Positions 54,453 through 62,664 of a stretch of 64,000 bases of DNA are shown here, piece after piece. The stretch covers positions 124,001 to 188,000 of the forward strand of contig CALLMD010000010.1 of the NCBI GenBank assembly GCA_938007935.1, given 5' to 3'. Below the pieces are notes generated by a model. It did not search any database. It was not told the DNA's origin and saw nothing but the letters and a program-made list of their open reading frames with translations. Both the position numbers and the translations under genes were made by a program. This DNA is from an uncultured Hellea sp. (GTDB lineage Bacteria > Pseudomonadota > Alphaproteobacteria > Caulobacterales > Maricaulaceae). How positions within the stretch are numbered: position 1 is the stretch's first letter; each line of letters begins with the position of its first letter.

Positions 54453-54847
54453 TATACTTTGGGCCATTGAGACTTTCTTTTGATTATATTTTTTTCCTTT
54501 ACTCGAAAAAGAGTTGATACATAAAATTCTGGCTCAGAGGTGCATCGCTTAACACTTACCTGAATCCAATGCTCGATCGATTTTGCAAAATAAAAAAATG
54601 AGATAACTTTATTTTTGCTTCTGATATCCTTGTAAGCTGAACCATGAAATATGGCATCTTCTATTTCTGGAAATACCTCAAACGGGAGTTCATGTTTTTC
54701 CACTGCTTTTTTAACTACATCATGATGTATTATGACCGCCCTATATCCATTACTAAGAGCTAAAGCGTGACGCGGCTTTATCCTGCACACGACAATTTCT
54801 TGGCCGTGGTTCTTTTCGTAGAATAATTTCCAGTCATTACGCTTCAC
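54452..54847 (-). CDS. Passenger protein with PBECR-like nuclease features
   Basis: A 131-residue soluble protein. The pattern VVKKAVEKHELPFEVFPEIE, then FYFAKSIEHWIQVSVKRC, then EFYVSTLFRVKEKNI resembles the phage-barnase/EndoU/colicin-like PBECR fold seen in small toxin domains: a His-bearing helix, a beta sheet with Lys, and a final strand ending in Lys/Arg. I saw this by eye only. GTG start with no strong ribosome site. It converges on the transposase. If it is a nuclease, no antitoxin is obvious beside it. Confidence 0.55.
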   Translation of the reverse strand: MKRNDWKLFYEKNHGQEIVVCRIKPRHALALSNGYRAVIIHHDVVKKAVEKHELPFEVFPEIEDAIFHGSAYKDIRSKNKVISFFYFAKSIEHWIQVSVKRCTSEPEFYVSTLFRVKEKNIIKRKSQWPKV

Positions 54848-54940
54848 TAGTTTATAATGCGCGTAAATTAGGGTTAGGATAGCGGTAATTTAGTAATATC
54901 CGCCTTAAAGTTGGGTATACTGAGAGTATAACTTACGAAT

Positions 54941-55402
54941 CTAACCAGCTCTAGGCCGTAAAACCCACTGAATATTGCGGCTCTCATCCTGCTTACCGAT
55001 AACAACGCCCTTTTCACGCTGTACCCGCAAGCATTTGGATATGCGACGCGTTAAATCACTCACGGCACGCCTATCCCGTATATCATCACCAGATGTAGCA
55101 AGTACGTTCTGTGCTAGCTCACGGCTCTTAAGCGGGCGTTCTGCGTGGCGTAGCTCTAACATAAGCGCGTCCAGTAGCTCACCTTGTCCGAATATGACGT
55201 TGCGGCGTTGTCTGGGCATTATGGCGTCTAGTTCGCCTTCATAACCAATTACGCGCAAGGTTTTATCTAGCGCCTTTATATCGTTTTTAATTTCAGCAAG
55301 GCGTTCTGTTATGCTTTCAGCTTCTCTAAATAACTCGCCACGGTGTTTTAACAGCCCGTTATGGGTTTCTGTGAAGTCTTTTATTCTGCATCGGATAGCC
55401 AT
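54941..55402 (-). CDS. Passenger coiled-coil/winged-helix protein
   Basis: A 153-residue protein: an N-terminal coiled coil (about 10-55, HRGELFREAESITERLAE) and a C-terminal part that looks like a winged helix (GELLDALMLELRHAERPLKS through SDLTRRISKCLRVQREKG). It is the gene nearest the right end, so a role in end recognition or regulation is possible but unproven. The ATG at 55402 has only a weak ribosome site. Confidence 0.65.
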   Translation of the reverse strand: MAIRCRIKDFTETHNGLLKHRGELFREAESITERLAEIKNDIKALDKTLRVIGYEGELDAIMPRQRRNVIFGQGELLDALMLELRHAERPLKSRELAQNVLATSGDDIRDRRAVSDLTRRISKCLRVQREKGVVIGKQDESRNIQWVLRPRAG

Positions 55403-55434
55403 ATCGACTTATAGACCACAAACACTCCCTTGTG

Positions 55435-55459
55435 TTGGTGCGTTTGCTACATAAGTCCG
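55435..55459. repeat. Right terminal inverted repeat
   Basis: Ends ACATAAGTCCG. Its complement matches the left repeat at 23 of 25 positions. Confidence 0.9.
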
Positions 55460-55467
55460 CTGATATG
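55460..55467. repeat. Target-site duplication, right copy
   Basis: CTGATATG, identical to the left copy at 51577-51584. Confidence 0.9.
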
Positions 55468-56208
55468 GTTACTCGTACCGCCCAGCGGAAAAGGAAGCTT
55501 TACAGACACTAAGAAAGGAATCCAAACATGGAAAAGCGCGCTATATTCGAGAGAGAATTGCCGCGTGAGCCAATTGTCGTCAAAATTCATATAATCGAGC
55601 GGCGCTTGTATCGCGCCAAGATTTGCTTCACTTAAAAATGCTTGAAGAGCGCCTTTTATCTGACCAGGATGCGGAATATCTTCAGCATCATATATTGTCA
55701 CAAATTCTCCCTTCGCGTCTAGCATGGCATAATTTAAGGCGCGGGGTTTTGTTTGAGGCTTACCTTTGGGGACAACAACTAATTTAAATGGCGGACGAAG
55801 AAACTTCTCGACCATAGAAATCGTAAAAGGGTCGATCTCTTCGCAGATCATGATGATTTCTAAACGGTCAACCGGATAATCCATTTTGCTTAAGCCCAAC
55901 ATAAGTTCTTCAACCATATGGGCTTCTTGAAAAATGGGCACCAGAACCGTGTAGATTGGCCAGAGCTCAGGCAAGCTTTGATCTACGGGCTTTGGCTTAG
56001 AAACGAAAGACGCGACAAAGCGTAAAGCGGCTTGAAGCGTAAATATAAATGTCAAGAAAATGGACACCGCCAATACGGAACGATAGGCAGAAAACCATAT
56101 TGCCAGCGTTGTGAGTGTAACGAGTAATAATAAGAATATACCTAAACGGCGTTTAGATATGGGGCCATTTGCATAACCAATTTGCGTCTTACCCCGAAAG
56201 CCCAACAT
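55460..56208 (-). pseudogene. Family 2 glycosyltransferase, N-terminal fragment (disrupted)
   Basis: The 5' part of the split GT2 gene. From the ATG at 56208 (GGGGAG five bases upstream) it has two N-terminal membrane helices, then the GT-A domain: VLVPIFQEAHMVEEL, KPRALNYAML, IYDAEDIPHPGQ (DxD-like), QAPLDYMNFDDNW and PLGGTSNHI. There the target site is reached and the frame closes about five codons later inside the element. With the 3' fragment it would make a protein of about 464 residues resembling bacterial cellulose-synthase-like or processive polysaccharide synthases. The product is unknown. Confidence 0.85.
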
Positions 56209-56284
56209 GCCAACTCCCCCACTCGCGAAAATGGCAGAGAAAAATATTAAACGCAATTATATTTTGTAAGGTCTATGCCTACTA

Positions 56285-57319
56285 TCAACGCTGTAGGCAG
56301 CTTAAAGCCCATTGCGCCGCCTCTTTTACAACAGGGTTATTTGAGCTTAAATGCGGTTTTACGGAAACTGCTAAAGCAGGCTGCGAACTATTCCCAATCG
56401 CGTAAAGAACATTGCGAATAAATTGGTCACGGCCAATCCTCTTTATAGGCGAGCCCGAAAATTTGAGTCTAAATTCTGAGTCTTTTAGACTGGCTAATTC
56501 AGCAAGATCGGGCGCATTTAACTCTGACTTGGCGCGTAATTTAATCTCAGCGCTCGCCTTTGCAAATTTGTTCCATGGACAAACAGCCAGACAATCATCA
56601 CACCCATAAATACGGTTCCCCATTTTCTCGCGCAGCTCAATATCAACAGGTCCCGAATGCTCTATCGTCAGATAAGAAATGCAGCGCCGCGCATCTAATT
56701 TATAGGGCGTAGGAAAAGCCTGGGTCGGGCAAACATCAAGACAGTCCCGACACGATCCGCAATGATTTATTTCTGGCGAAGTTGGTTTTAAAATTGCGGC
56801 GCTTAGAATAACACCCAGAAACAACCAAGACCCATAATCCCGGCTAACAAGATTTGTATGTTTACCTTGCCAGCCTAACCCCGCTGCCATTGCCAAAGGT
56901 TTTTCCATGAGGGGCGCTGTATCGACAAACACTTTTACATCTTCACCCGTGTCGCGCGCGATAAGGCCAGCAACTTCCTTAAGCCGTCCTTTTATCACAT
57001 CATGATAATCTTTATGTCTGGCATAAACGGAGATCGTCGCCTTTTCAGGCTTTGAAAGAGTCGCCATCGGATCAGTTTCCGGGCCATAATTCATTCCAAG
57101 AACAATAGCCGTTTTTGCCTCTGGCCAAAGGCTTTGCGGATGAGAGCGGCGCGCTTCTGTCTCCTCTAGCCAGTTCATCGTCCCATGATGACCCGCCGCA
57201 ATAAATTCACCTAAGCCCTGCTTTGCCTCACCCCTAAACGCCTCAAGGTCCACCACATAGGGCGATGTAAAGCCAAGACTTTCGCAGCGTTTAAGGCAAT
57301 CTTTCGATAAGGTTTTCAT
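56285..57319 (-). CDS. queG: Epoxyqueuosine reductase
   Basis: A 344-residue iron-sulphur, cobalamin-dependent enzyme completing queuosine in tRNA. Two 4Fe-4S motifs are seen: CGSCRDCLDVCPTQAF and, in part, CDDCLAVCPWNKFA. LGMNYGPETDP and WQGKHTNLVSRDYGSWLFLG are family signatures. Length is normal. It is 33 bases after the GST gene and 76 bases before the glycosyltransferase fragment on the same strand. Confidence 0.94.
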   Translation of the reverse strand: MKTLSKDCLKRCESLGFTSPYVVDLEAFRGEAKQGLGEFIAAGHHGTMNWLEETEARRSHPQSLWPEAKTAIVLGMNYGPETDPMATLSKPEKATISVYARHKDYHDVIKGRLKEVAGLIARDTGEDVKVFVDTAPLMEKPLAMAAGLGWQGKHTNLVSRDYGSWLFLGVILSAAILKPTSPEINHCGSCRDCLDVCPTQAFPTPYKLDARRCISYLTIEHSGPVDIELREKMGNRIYGCDDCLAVCPWNKFAKASAEIKLRAKSELNAPDLAELASLKDSEFRLKFSGSPIKRIGRDQFIRNVLYAIGNSSQPALAVSVKPHLSSNNPVVKEAAQWALSCLQR

Positions 57320-57352
57320 AAATATCGAGCTGCCATATATCAGATGATATGT

Positions 57353-58030
57353 CTAGAAATCCAAATCTCGGTAATGGCGGGCCGCGCGAAGCCCTGGCAC
57401 GCTATCATTTAAAAGAGGCTGTACGGATGGCCTAGATTTTATGGTTTGATACCAGCGCTTTATGTCTGGCCAATCCCGCCACCTAATTTCGCCCAGAAAA
57501 TCTAGGCACGAGATATGCGCCGCCCCGGCAACATCAGCGAGGGTGAAACTGCTCCCCGCTAGCCAGTCCCTTTGCTCCAATAGCCATGTTATGTAATTGA
57601 GGTGAAATTGAAGATGTTCACGGCCTTCTCGTAATGTTGGCGGGTCTGCTGGGCCGCTACCGGTTAGGCTTTTTTCGATTTTTTCAAACAAAATATAGGC
57701 ATTCACTTCCGCGGAAAATTTCTTATCAAACCAGTCAGCAATACGGCGGGCTTCAGCGCGTTCAACGCGGTCTTCCGGCAAAAGAGGCCGGCGCGGCGAG
57801 CCATCATTTGCATATTCACAAATCGCGCGCGCGCCTGAAATATAGACTTTACGGCCCGGCACAACATCCATCAAAGTTGGCGGCATAGCTTCTGCCGTCA
57901 TTTCTAAAAATGCAGTGTCCAAATTCCAAGGGTCCACAGGCGTGAGCTTAACTTTCAGCTTTTTCTCAGCCAAAGCAATTCGGGCTTGCCGGGACGCAGG
58001 GTCCAAAGAATAATGATAAAGCGTGCGCAT
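57353..58030 (-). CDS. Glutathione S-transferase family protein
   Basis: A 225-residue protein with an N-terminal thioredoxin-like domain (LYHYSLDPASRQARIALAEK, residues 3-22) and a helical C-terminal domain including WLAGSSFTLADVAGAAH. The Ser/Tyr near the start could activate glutathione. Substrate unknown. Probably cotranscribed with queG. Confidence 0.85.
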   Translation of the reverse strand: MRTLYHYSLDPASRQARIALAEKKLKVKLTPVDPWNLDTAFLEMTAEAMPPTLMDVVPGRKVYISGARAICEYANDGSPRRPLLPEDRVERAEARRIADWFDKKFSAEVNAYILFEKIEKSLTGSGPADPPTLREGREHLQFHLNYITWLLEQRDWLAGSSFTLADVAGAAHISCLDFLGEIRWRDWPDIKRWYQTIKSRPSVQPLLNDSVPGLRAARHYRDLDF

Positions 58031-58103
58031 TACGTAGAGTTTAAACTGATTTGGGTAACGAAGCCTTAACCGTAAAATTAAATCAGTGAAATTTTAAGAC
58101 AGA

Positions 58104-59087
58104 CTAATCATGCCTATGAAAATGTTCATTGCCATGCACATCGCCGCAAGCAGAAGGATGGGGGTAAATCAAAATATCTGCGGCCTGGAAAGCACCCATA
58201 AGACGCTTCTCAGCCGCTAAAATGATATCATGCGAATCTGTCAAGCTCACATGGTCATCCAGATCAAGGCGCATTTGAATGTGAATATGGGGCCCAGATG
58301 CCCGCGTTCGTAAATCATGCACAGCTTTGACTTGCGGGTCTTGCAAAGCTAACCGCGTAATCAAGGCCCGCTCTTCGGGATTAAGTTCCATATCCATTAA
58401 TTGCGCCCAAGCCAATCTAGCGACTTTAAAGGCTGTCAATAATAGCCATAGCGCCATAAGCGCGCCGACTAAAGCATCGGCCCAAATAAAGGGCGTGAAT
58501 GTCGAGAGCCCCAAACCGATAATTACAAATATATTTGCTAGCAGGTCTGCAAAATAATGGGCGCGATCACCGCGCACCGCCAAAGACCCCGTCGCGCGCA
58601 CGGCCCAGCTTTGCGCAATTAACAGCCAAATCGTCACCGCAATGAATAAAACCATCATCGCGATGGCAAAACCGCCCTGGGTTAAAGCAACAGGCTCAGC
58701 GATACGCTCTAACACTTCCTCGATAAGGTGAAAGGCCCCTAGTACAATCAGGCAGACTTGAAAGATAGCCGAGAAGCTTTCGACCTTACCCCGGCCAAAG
58801 CGGTAATTCTGATCTGGCGGCAGGGCGGCATATCTGACAGCGAAAAAACTCGATAGAGCCCCCGACAGATCCAGAATAGAATGAATAAGCGAAGATAATA
58901 TCCCGACAGAATGACTGGATTGCCAAACAAGAAATTTTCCTACTGCGAGAAATATACCAACGAGCACCGCAATTAATGTGATTCGGCGCGTAATTTTAGA
59001 CGAGCCTTCGACAGGCAATCGTCCCGGTCGCCCTCGCCTATCGGGCATATCCGCATCTTTGATATCTGTCTCTAATTCAGCGCTCAT
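58104..59087 (-). CDS. Cation diffusion facilitator
   Basis: A 327-residue inner-membrane metal/proton antiporter. There are about six helices between residues 30 and 225; HSILDLSGAL and HYFADLLANI carry the His/Asp metal site (HxxxD and HxxxD patterns). The cytoplasmic C-domain has PHIHIQMRLDLDD and a His-rich tail (HGNEHFHRHD). Zn, Fe or Cd export is typical of the family; the metal here is not determined. Confidence 0.9.
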   Translation of the reverse strand: MSAELETDIKDADMPDRRGRPGRLPVEGSSKITRRITLIAVLVGIFLAVGKFLVWQSSHSVGILSSLIHSILDLSGALSSFFAVRYAALPPDQNYRFGRGKVESFSAIFQVCLIVLGAFHLIEEVLERIAEPVALTQGGFAIAMMVLFIAVTIWLLIAQSWAVRATGSLAVRGDRAHYFADLLANIFVIIGLGLSTFTPFIWADALVGALMALWLLLTAFKVARLAWAQLMDMELNPEERALITRLALQDPQVKAVHDLRTRASGPHIHIQMRLDLDDHVSLTDSHDIILAAEKRLMGAFQAADILIYPHPSACGDVHGNEHFHRHD

Positions 59088-59165
59088 AGCGCTGTGTTGT
59101 TATAGCATCACACTTGATAGGGCGAGTCCTTTTCGCCCCTAAATCAATTCAGGATTTAGAATGAG

Positions 59166-59762
59166 CTACTCAGCAACATCGACGGTTTCTGACGTCTCTG
59201 CTTTACGGGCGGGTGCCTTGCGGCGGCGCTTAGGCTTAGCCCCATTATCATCATGTTCTGAAACAGCATCAGCGGCTATATCATTATCCGCTTTTGGCTC
59301 TGATGCATCATCAGCAGAAGGTTTTTTAGCTTCGTTATCAGCAGAGTCAGATTTCGTATCATCAGACTTAACATCATCAGAATTAGGCGTCTCATTCTTA
59401 TCGCGCTGATTACGCCGTGAATTATGTTTACGGGGCTTGCGCTCATCTGTTTCAGATTCGTTTTCGTCTGTTTCGCCGCGGGCTGCTCTCGCGGCCTCGC
59501 GTTCTTCTTGCGCCGCGCGTTTCGCCGCTTCTTGCACATTCATAATACGCAGATAATGCTCTGCATGCTGACGTAGGTTTTCAGCCTTTACGCGGTTTCC
59601 AGAAGATTGCGCATCACGTGCCAATGCCGTATATTTTTCATAAATCGTTGACGCTGTGCCGCGCACTTTCACATCTGGACCATTACTATCCATTGCCCGG
59701 TTATGGTTATTATGATTGTTATTACGGTTATTATTACGGTTCCGACCGCGTTGGCGTTTCAT
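59166..59762 (-). CDS. DUF4167 protein
   Basis: A 198-residue protein: an Arg/Asn-rich head (RGRNRNNNRNNN), then the conserved DUF4167 helix block (TASTIYEKYTALARDAQ and NLRQHAEHYLRIM), then a long acidic, disordered tail. The basic head suggests nucleic-acid binding. In alphaproteobacteria this gene usually follows prmC directly; here 1.25 kb separate them. Confidence 0.9.
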   Translation of the reverse strand: MKRQRGRNRNNNRNNNHNNHNRAMDSNGPDVKVRGTASTIYEKYTALARDAQSSGNRVKAENLRQHAEHYLRIMNVQEAAKRAAQEEREAARAARGETDENESETDERKPRKHNSRRNQRDKNETPNSDDVKSDDTKSDSADNEAKKPSADDASEPKADNDIAADAVSEHDDNGAKPKRRRKAPARKAETSETVDVAE

Positions 59763-59893
59763 GATAATGACGTCCTTAAATTCCCGAAGATCGCATTTTG
59801 CGTCTCATTATTTTTGGGCTTTGTGAGGTCCGGTTAACGCACCGCAATTCCTCTCACATCTCTATTTAACAAAGCAAAAGTGAAAGGCAAAGG

Positions 59894-60098
59894 CTTTTTA
59901 TCGAAAAAGTTATATTTAATTTAGGTGGACCCAAAACGGATTTACCCTGCCACCTGACTCGGATTTTAAAAAAATCCGTTAAAAGCGTTTTCCTTGATTG
60001 ATTTTCTCTTTCAGAGAAATTCAACTAGGACAGTCCGCGAGAGCGGCATCCCGATGGAATACCAAATAAAAAAAGTGTTTTACGAGAGGCAACTCTCG
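59894..60098. other. Hairpin cluster with GNRA loops, candidate structured RNA
   Basis: Hairpins in order: CTTTTT-ATCG-AAAAAG (59894-59909), TTTCTC-TTTCA-GAGAAA (60003-60019), CCGC-GAGA-GCGG (60035-60046), CATC-CC-GATG (60047-60056), CGAGAG-GCAA-CTCTCG (60083-60098). Two loops are GNRA tetraloops on the plus strand. It matches no RNA family I know (not tmRNA, RNase P or SRP by motif). Confidence 0.35.
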
Positions 60099-60544
60099 CG
60101 GCGATGATTTTTGTGTAGCGGTCTCTTCGACTTTCCCGCAGTTACACCCGTACACGACCTCAACTTCCAAGTCGCTAAATGCAGCGGTCAGACTCCTCTA
60201 CAAAGACCCGGCACCTCTGCGGTCGTAACTCCGCAGCGCTCAGTCTCACCGTCCAACTGCCAACAAACCTACGCGATTGCTTGTCCTCGTGAAATTTCTT
60301 GAAAAGAAAATTCATATAACAGCCGAAACTTACATCATCGAGGATAGTTTCCCGACAATGAACAAAATATAGACTGGTTCCTGTCAGTGAGGATTAATCT
60401 CTACATTTTTCCGCTAAGGTTTTGAAATAAATGAATATTGAAATTTTATAATTGTGGATTGATTTTAGATTGCTTAATTCAGGGGCTTACTTTGAGCGAG
60501 TTTAGGACGCTCGATTAATGTGTGCTATGCCATCCGCTTGGGTG

Positions 60545-60813
60545 CTAATCATCAATACGATCAAACGGTACGAGACCAAATTTCTTTAACTGATCGCCTA
60601 ATGCATCTGCATAGCGATGTGCAGCCTATTTTCTTCAATTAAAAATGTCAGTCTACGTCCCGCTAGATTCTTTTCGATCTTTCTGAATTTTCCAATGGTT
60701 TGCTGGGCTAATCTGTCTGTATGCCATGATTGCGGAATAACCATTTCATTGTTCTGTCCATGTCCTTGCTTGCTCGTACCGATGTTTCGACTACGCCGTG
60801 TTGGATTTCGCAT
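60545..60813 (-). pseudogene. Frameshifted small gene, unknown family
   Basis: From the ATG at 60813 (GGTGG seven bases upstream) a frame reads MRNPTRRSRNIGTSKQ and on to NLAGRRLTFLIEENR. One base appears to be missing near 60625. In the shifted frame the peptide continues AAHRYADALGDQLKKFG and ends LVPFDRIDD. The two halves together give 89 residues of protein-like composition. It could be a true pseudogene, a sequencing error in a GG(G) run, or a chance frame. Confidence 0.5.
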
Positions 60814-61008
60814 CTCAAAACCACCTTTCCGACAGTTAAATTTGACTGAACCGTCTTTCTATTCTGAATGAAGGTTTAAAGCTAGCAGGCAACAAGTAAT
60901 GATAATGTTCTCTCATGAGGGACTTCATGAGATGCCCGCTCTTGGGACGAAGCTGAAATTCGTGAGCGGCTTACTTTGGACGATGTAAGCCTCTCGCCTC
61001 ATACAAAG

Positions 61009-61872
61009 TTATCTTGCCCTAATCATTCTGTTATGACCCGCGAGGTCTTTATGTGTGCTCACGCCGGAAAACCCTACCGCTGTAAGAAGCGCCGAGACAG
61101 TTTCCGTTTGGTCAAAGCCGATTTCGAATATGATCTCTCCGCCGGGTTTAAGGAAGTCCTTCGCCTTTGATATAATTTCTCGATAAGCTTTTAAGCCATC
61201 TTCACCGCCGCTAAGGGCGATAGGGGGATCAAAATTTTTGACCTCTGGCGCGAGGGCCGTCATCGCCTCTTGGGTGATATAGGGCGGGTTGGATATGATT
61301 ATATCATAGCTGTCTTTGACGGGCGCAAACCATTCACCGCGCATGAACTCTATGCGGTTTGTGAGCTTATACGTTTTGGCGTTTTCGCGCGCCACATCCA
61401 AGGCGGCCTCTGACACATCAATGGCTGTCCCGCGCCCATTAAGGGCCTCGGCCAAAACCGAGATTATAATCGCGCCAGAGCCCGTACCGAGGTCCAGCAT
61501 ATTTGCGGTCGGCTTTGTCTTGAAAATATCGAGCGCCGCCTTAACCAGCATTTCTGTTTCGGGGCGCGGGGATAAAACGTCCTGTGTAACCTTAAAACGG
61601 CGGCCATAAAATTCTCTATAGCCTAAAATATTATCAACAGGTTCGCCCTTTATACGGCGCGCCGCCAAGCCCTGAATAAGTTCGGCAACGTCAGGAGGCA
61701 GGGCGTCCCCCGCAGAGGCAATGAGTTCCGCACGGGTCAAGCCCGCCCCATGCATTAATAGCAAGCGCGCATCTATATCTGCGCTGTCTATGCCAGCGGC
61801 GCGAAACTGCGCCGTCAAAAAGTGTTTGGCGTCATTTATTGTCTGTAAGGGTAAAGCGTTAGAGGACGTCAC
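61009..61872 (-). CDS. prmC: Release factor glutamine methyltransferase
   Basis: A 287-residue SAM enzyme methylating the Gln of the GGQ motif in release factors. The N-terminal helical domain precedes ILGYREFYGRRF, MLDLGTGSGAIIISVL (motif I) and SNPPYITQEA (the NPPY catalytic loop). prfA is not upstream, which is atypical; a hydrolase gene precedes it instead, overlapping by four bases. Confidence 0.94.
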   Translation of the reverse strand: MTSSNALPLQTINDAKHFLTAQFRAAGIDSADIDARLLLMHGAGLTRAELIASAGDALPPDVAELIQGLAARRIKGEPVDNILGYREFYGRRFKVTQDVLSPRPETEMLVKAALDIFKTKPTANMLDLGTGSGAIIISVLAEALNGRGTAIDVSEAALDVARENAKTYKLTNRIEFMRGEWFAPVKDSYDIIISNPPYITQEAMTALAPEVKNFDPPIALSGGEDGLKAYREIISKAKDFLKPGGEIIFEIGFDQTETVSALLTAVGFSGVSTHKDLAGHNRMIRAR

Positions 61873-62633
61873 AAGCTAACCAATTCACATAAATCTTCCG
61901 CGCGCCGTACGAGCCGCTTTAAATCCGAAGGCGATGACAGGCTATGATCGCCATTTTTCACCAAGGTATAATCAACGTCTTGGCTGGCTATCACCTCCAT
62001 AATTCTTTGAGAATATGTCCAGGGCACAACGTCATCTTTTGCGCCTTGTAATATTCTCACGGGCCCTTCAAAATCTATCGGCGCGTCTAATATCTGATTT
62101 TTGCGGCCATCCTCGATAAGGGCGCGGCTATATTCATAAGGCTCGTCATAATCAGAGGGCACGTAAAGTATGCCGTCATTTTCAATGGCGGCGCGCTGCT
62201 CATCCGTCCAATTGGCCCACATAAGTTTTTCAGTAAAATCTGGCGCAGGCGCAATCAAAAGCAAAGCATTGACGCGCTTAGGCTTTTTAAGCGCAGCTAA
62301 TAATGAGGCCCAGCCGCCCATAGAGGAGCCGATTAAAATGACCGGGCCGTCGCTAAGTGCGTCCATAACGCAAACAACATCATCGGCCCACTGGCTAATT
62401 GTACCGTCTGTGAACGCCCCATCGCTTTGTCCATGACCAAAATAGTCAAACCGAATATAGCTCCGGTTTTGATGAACGGCCCAATCATGAAGATGGGTGG
62501 CCTTCCCGCCTTCCATATCTGATTTAAGACCTCCGCACCATATAAGGGTCGGGCCTTTGCCGCCTGATTTTTTATAAGCAATTTTATTGCCTGATTTTGT
62601 TGATAAAAACTTGAGCTCAACGTCACTGTGCAT
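61869..62633 (-). CDS. Alpha/beta hydrolase
   Basis: A 254-residue cytoplasmic hydrolase: the nucleophile Ser in GSSMGGW, the acid in GAKDDVVPW, and the His in NGDHSLSS. The oxyanion region is IWCGGLKSDMEG rather than HG. Similar small hydrolases cleave acyl esters; substrate unknown. It overlaps prmC and is divergent from the GT4 gene (31-base gap). Confidence 0.84.
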   Translation of the reverse strand: MHSDVELKFLSTKSGNKIAYKKSGGKGPTLIWCGGLKSDMEGGKATHLHDWAVHQNRSYIRFDYFGHGQSDGAFTDGTISQWADDVVCVMDALSDGPVILIGSSMGGWASLLAALKKPKRVNALLLIAPAPDFTEKLMWANWTDEQRAAIENDGILYVPSDYDEPYEYSRALIEDGRKNQILDAPIDFEGPVRILQGAKDDVVPWTYSQRIMEVIASQDVDYTLVKNGDHSLSSPSDLKRLVRRAEDLCELVSL

Positions 62634-62664
62634 GCTAAAGACCTTTTATGGAAATCTGTTTCAC

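Larger units (their letters stand above)
51585..55459 (+). mobile_element. IS1595/ISXO2-type insertion element with passenger genes
   Basis: A 3,875-base element delimited by 25-base terminal inverted repeats and an exact eight-base target duplication. The transposase is at 53323-54282. Passenger genes fill both sides: a 59-residue protein, a minus-strand set of three genes left of the transposase, and two minus-strand genes on its right. Precise removal with one target copy rejoins the glycosyltransferase reading frame, which shows that the insertion is real and probably recent. Passenger-carrying IS1595 subgroups are known; this cargo combination I do not recognise. Confidence 0.93.
59763..61008. 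other. 1.25-kb region between DUF4167 and prmC
   Basis: No intact gene is convincing. It contains a cluster of hairpins (59894-60098), a stretch rich in GCGGTC-like words (60110-60300) and a frameshifted small minus-strand gene (60545-60813). A perfect seven-base inverted repeat lies at 60968-60991. It interrupts the usual prmC-DUF4167 adjacency. Confidence 0.6.

Noticed and set aside
59828-59850. SRP-RNA-like word GAGGTCCGG
   Set aside because: The rest of the conserved GGAAGGAAGCAGC motif is absent.
60111-60302. 63-codon plus-strand frame in the region near 60 kb
   Set aside because: Starts with GTG without a ribosome site and has no recognisable composition; more likely non-coding.
60484-60978. 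11-base direct repeat GGCTTACTTTG at 60484 and 60968
   Set aside because: One 11-base match in a region of this size can arise by chance, and no transposase or matching ends are present.
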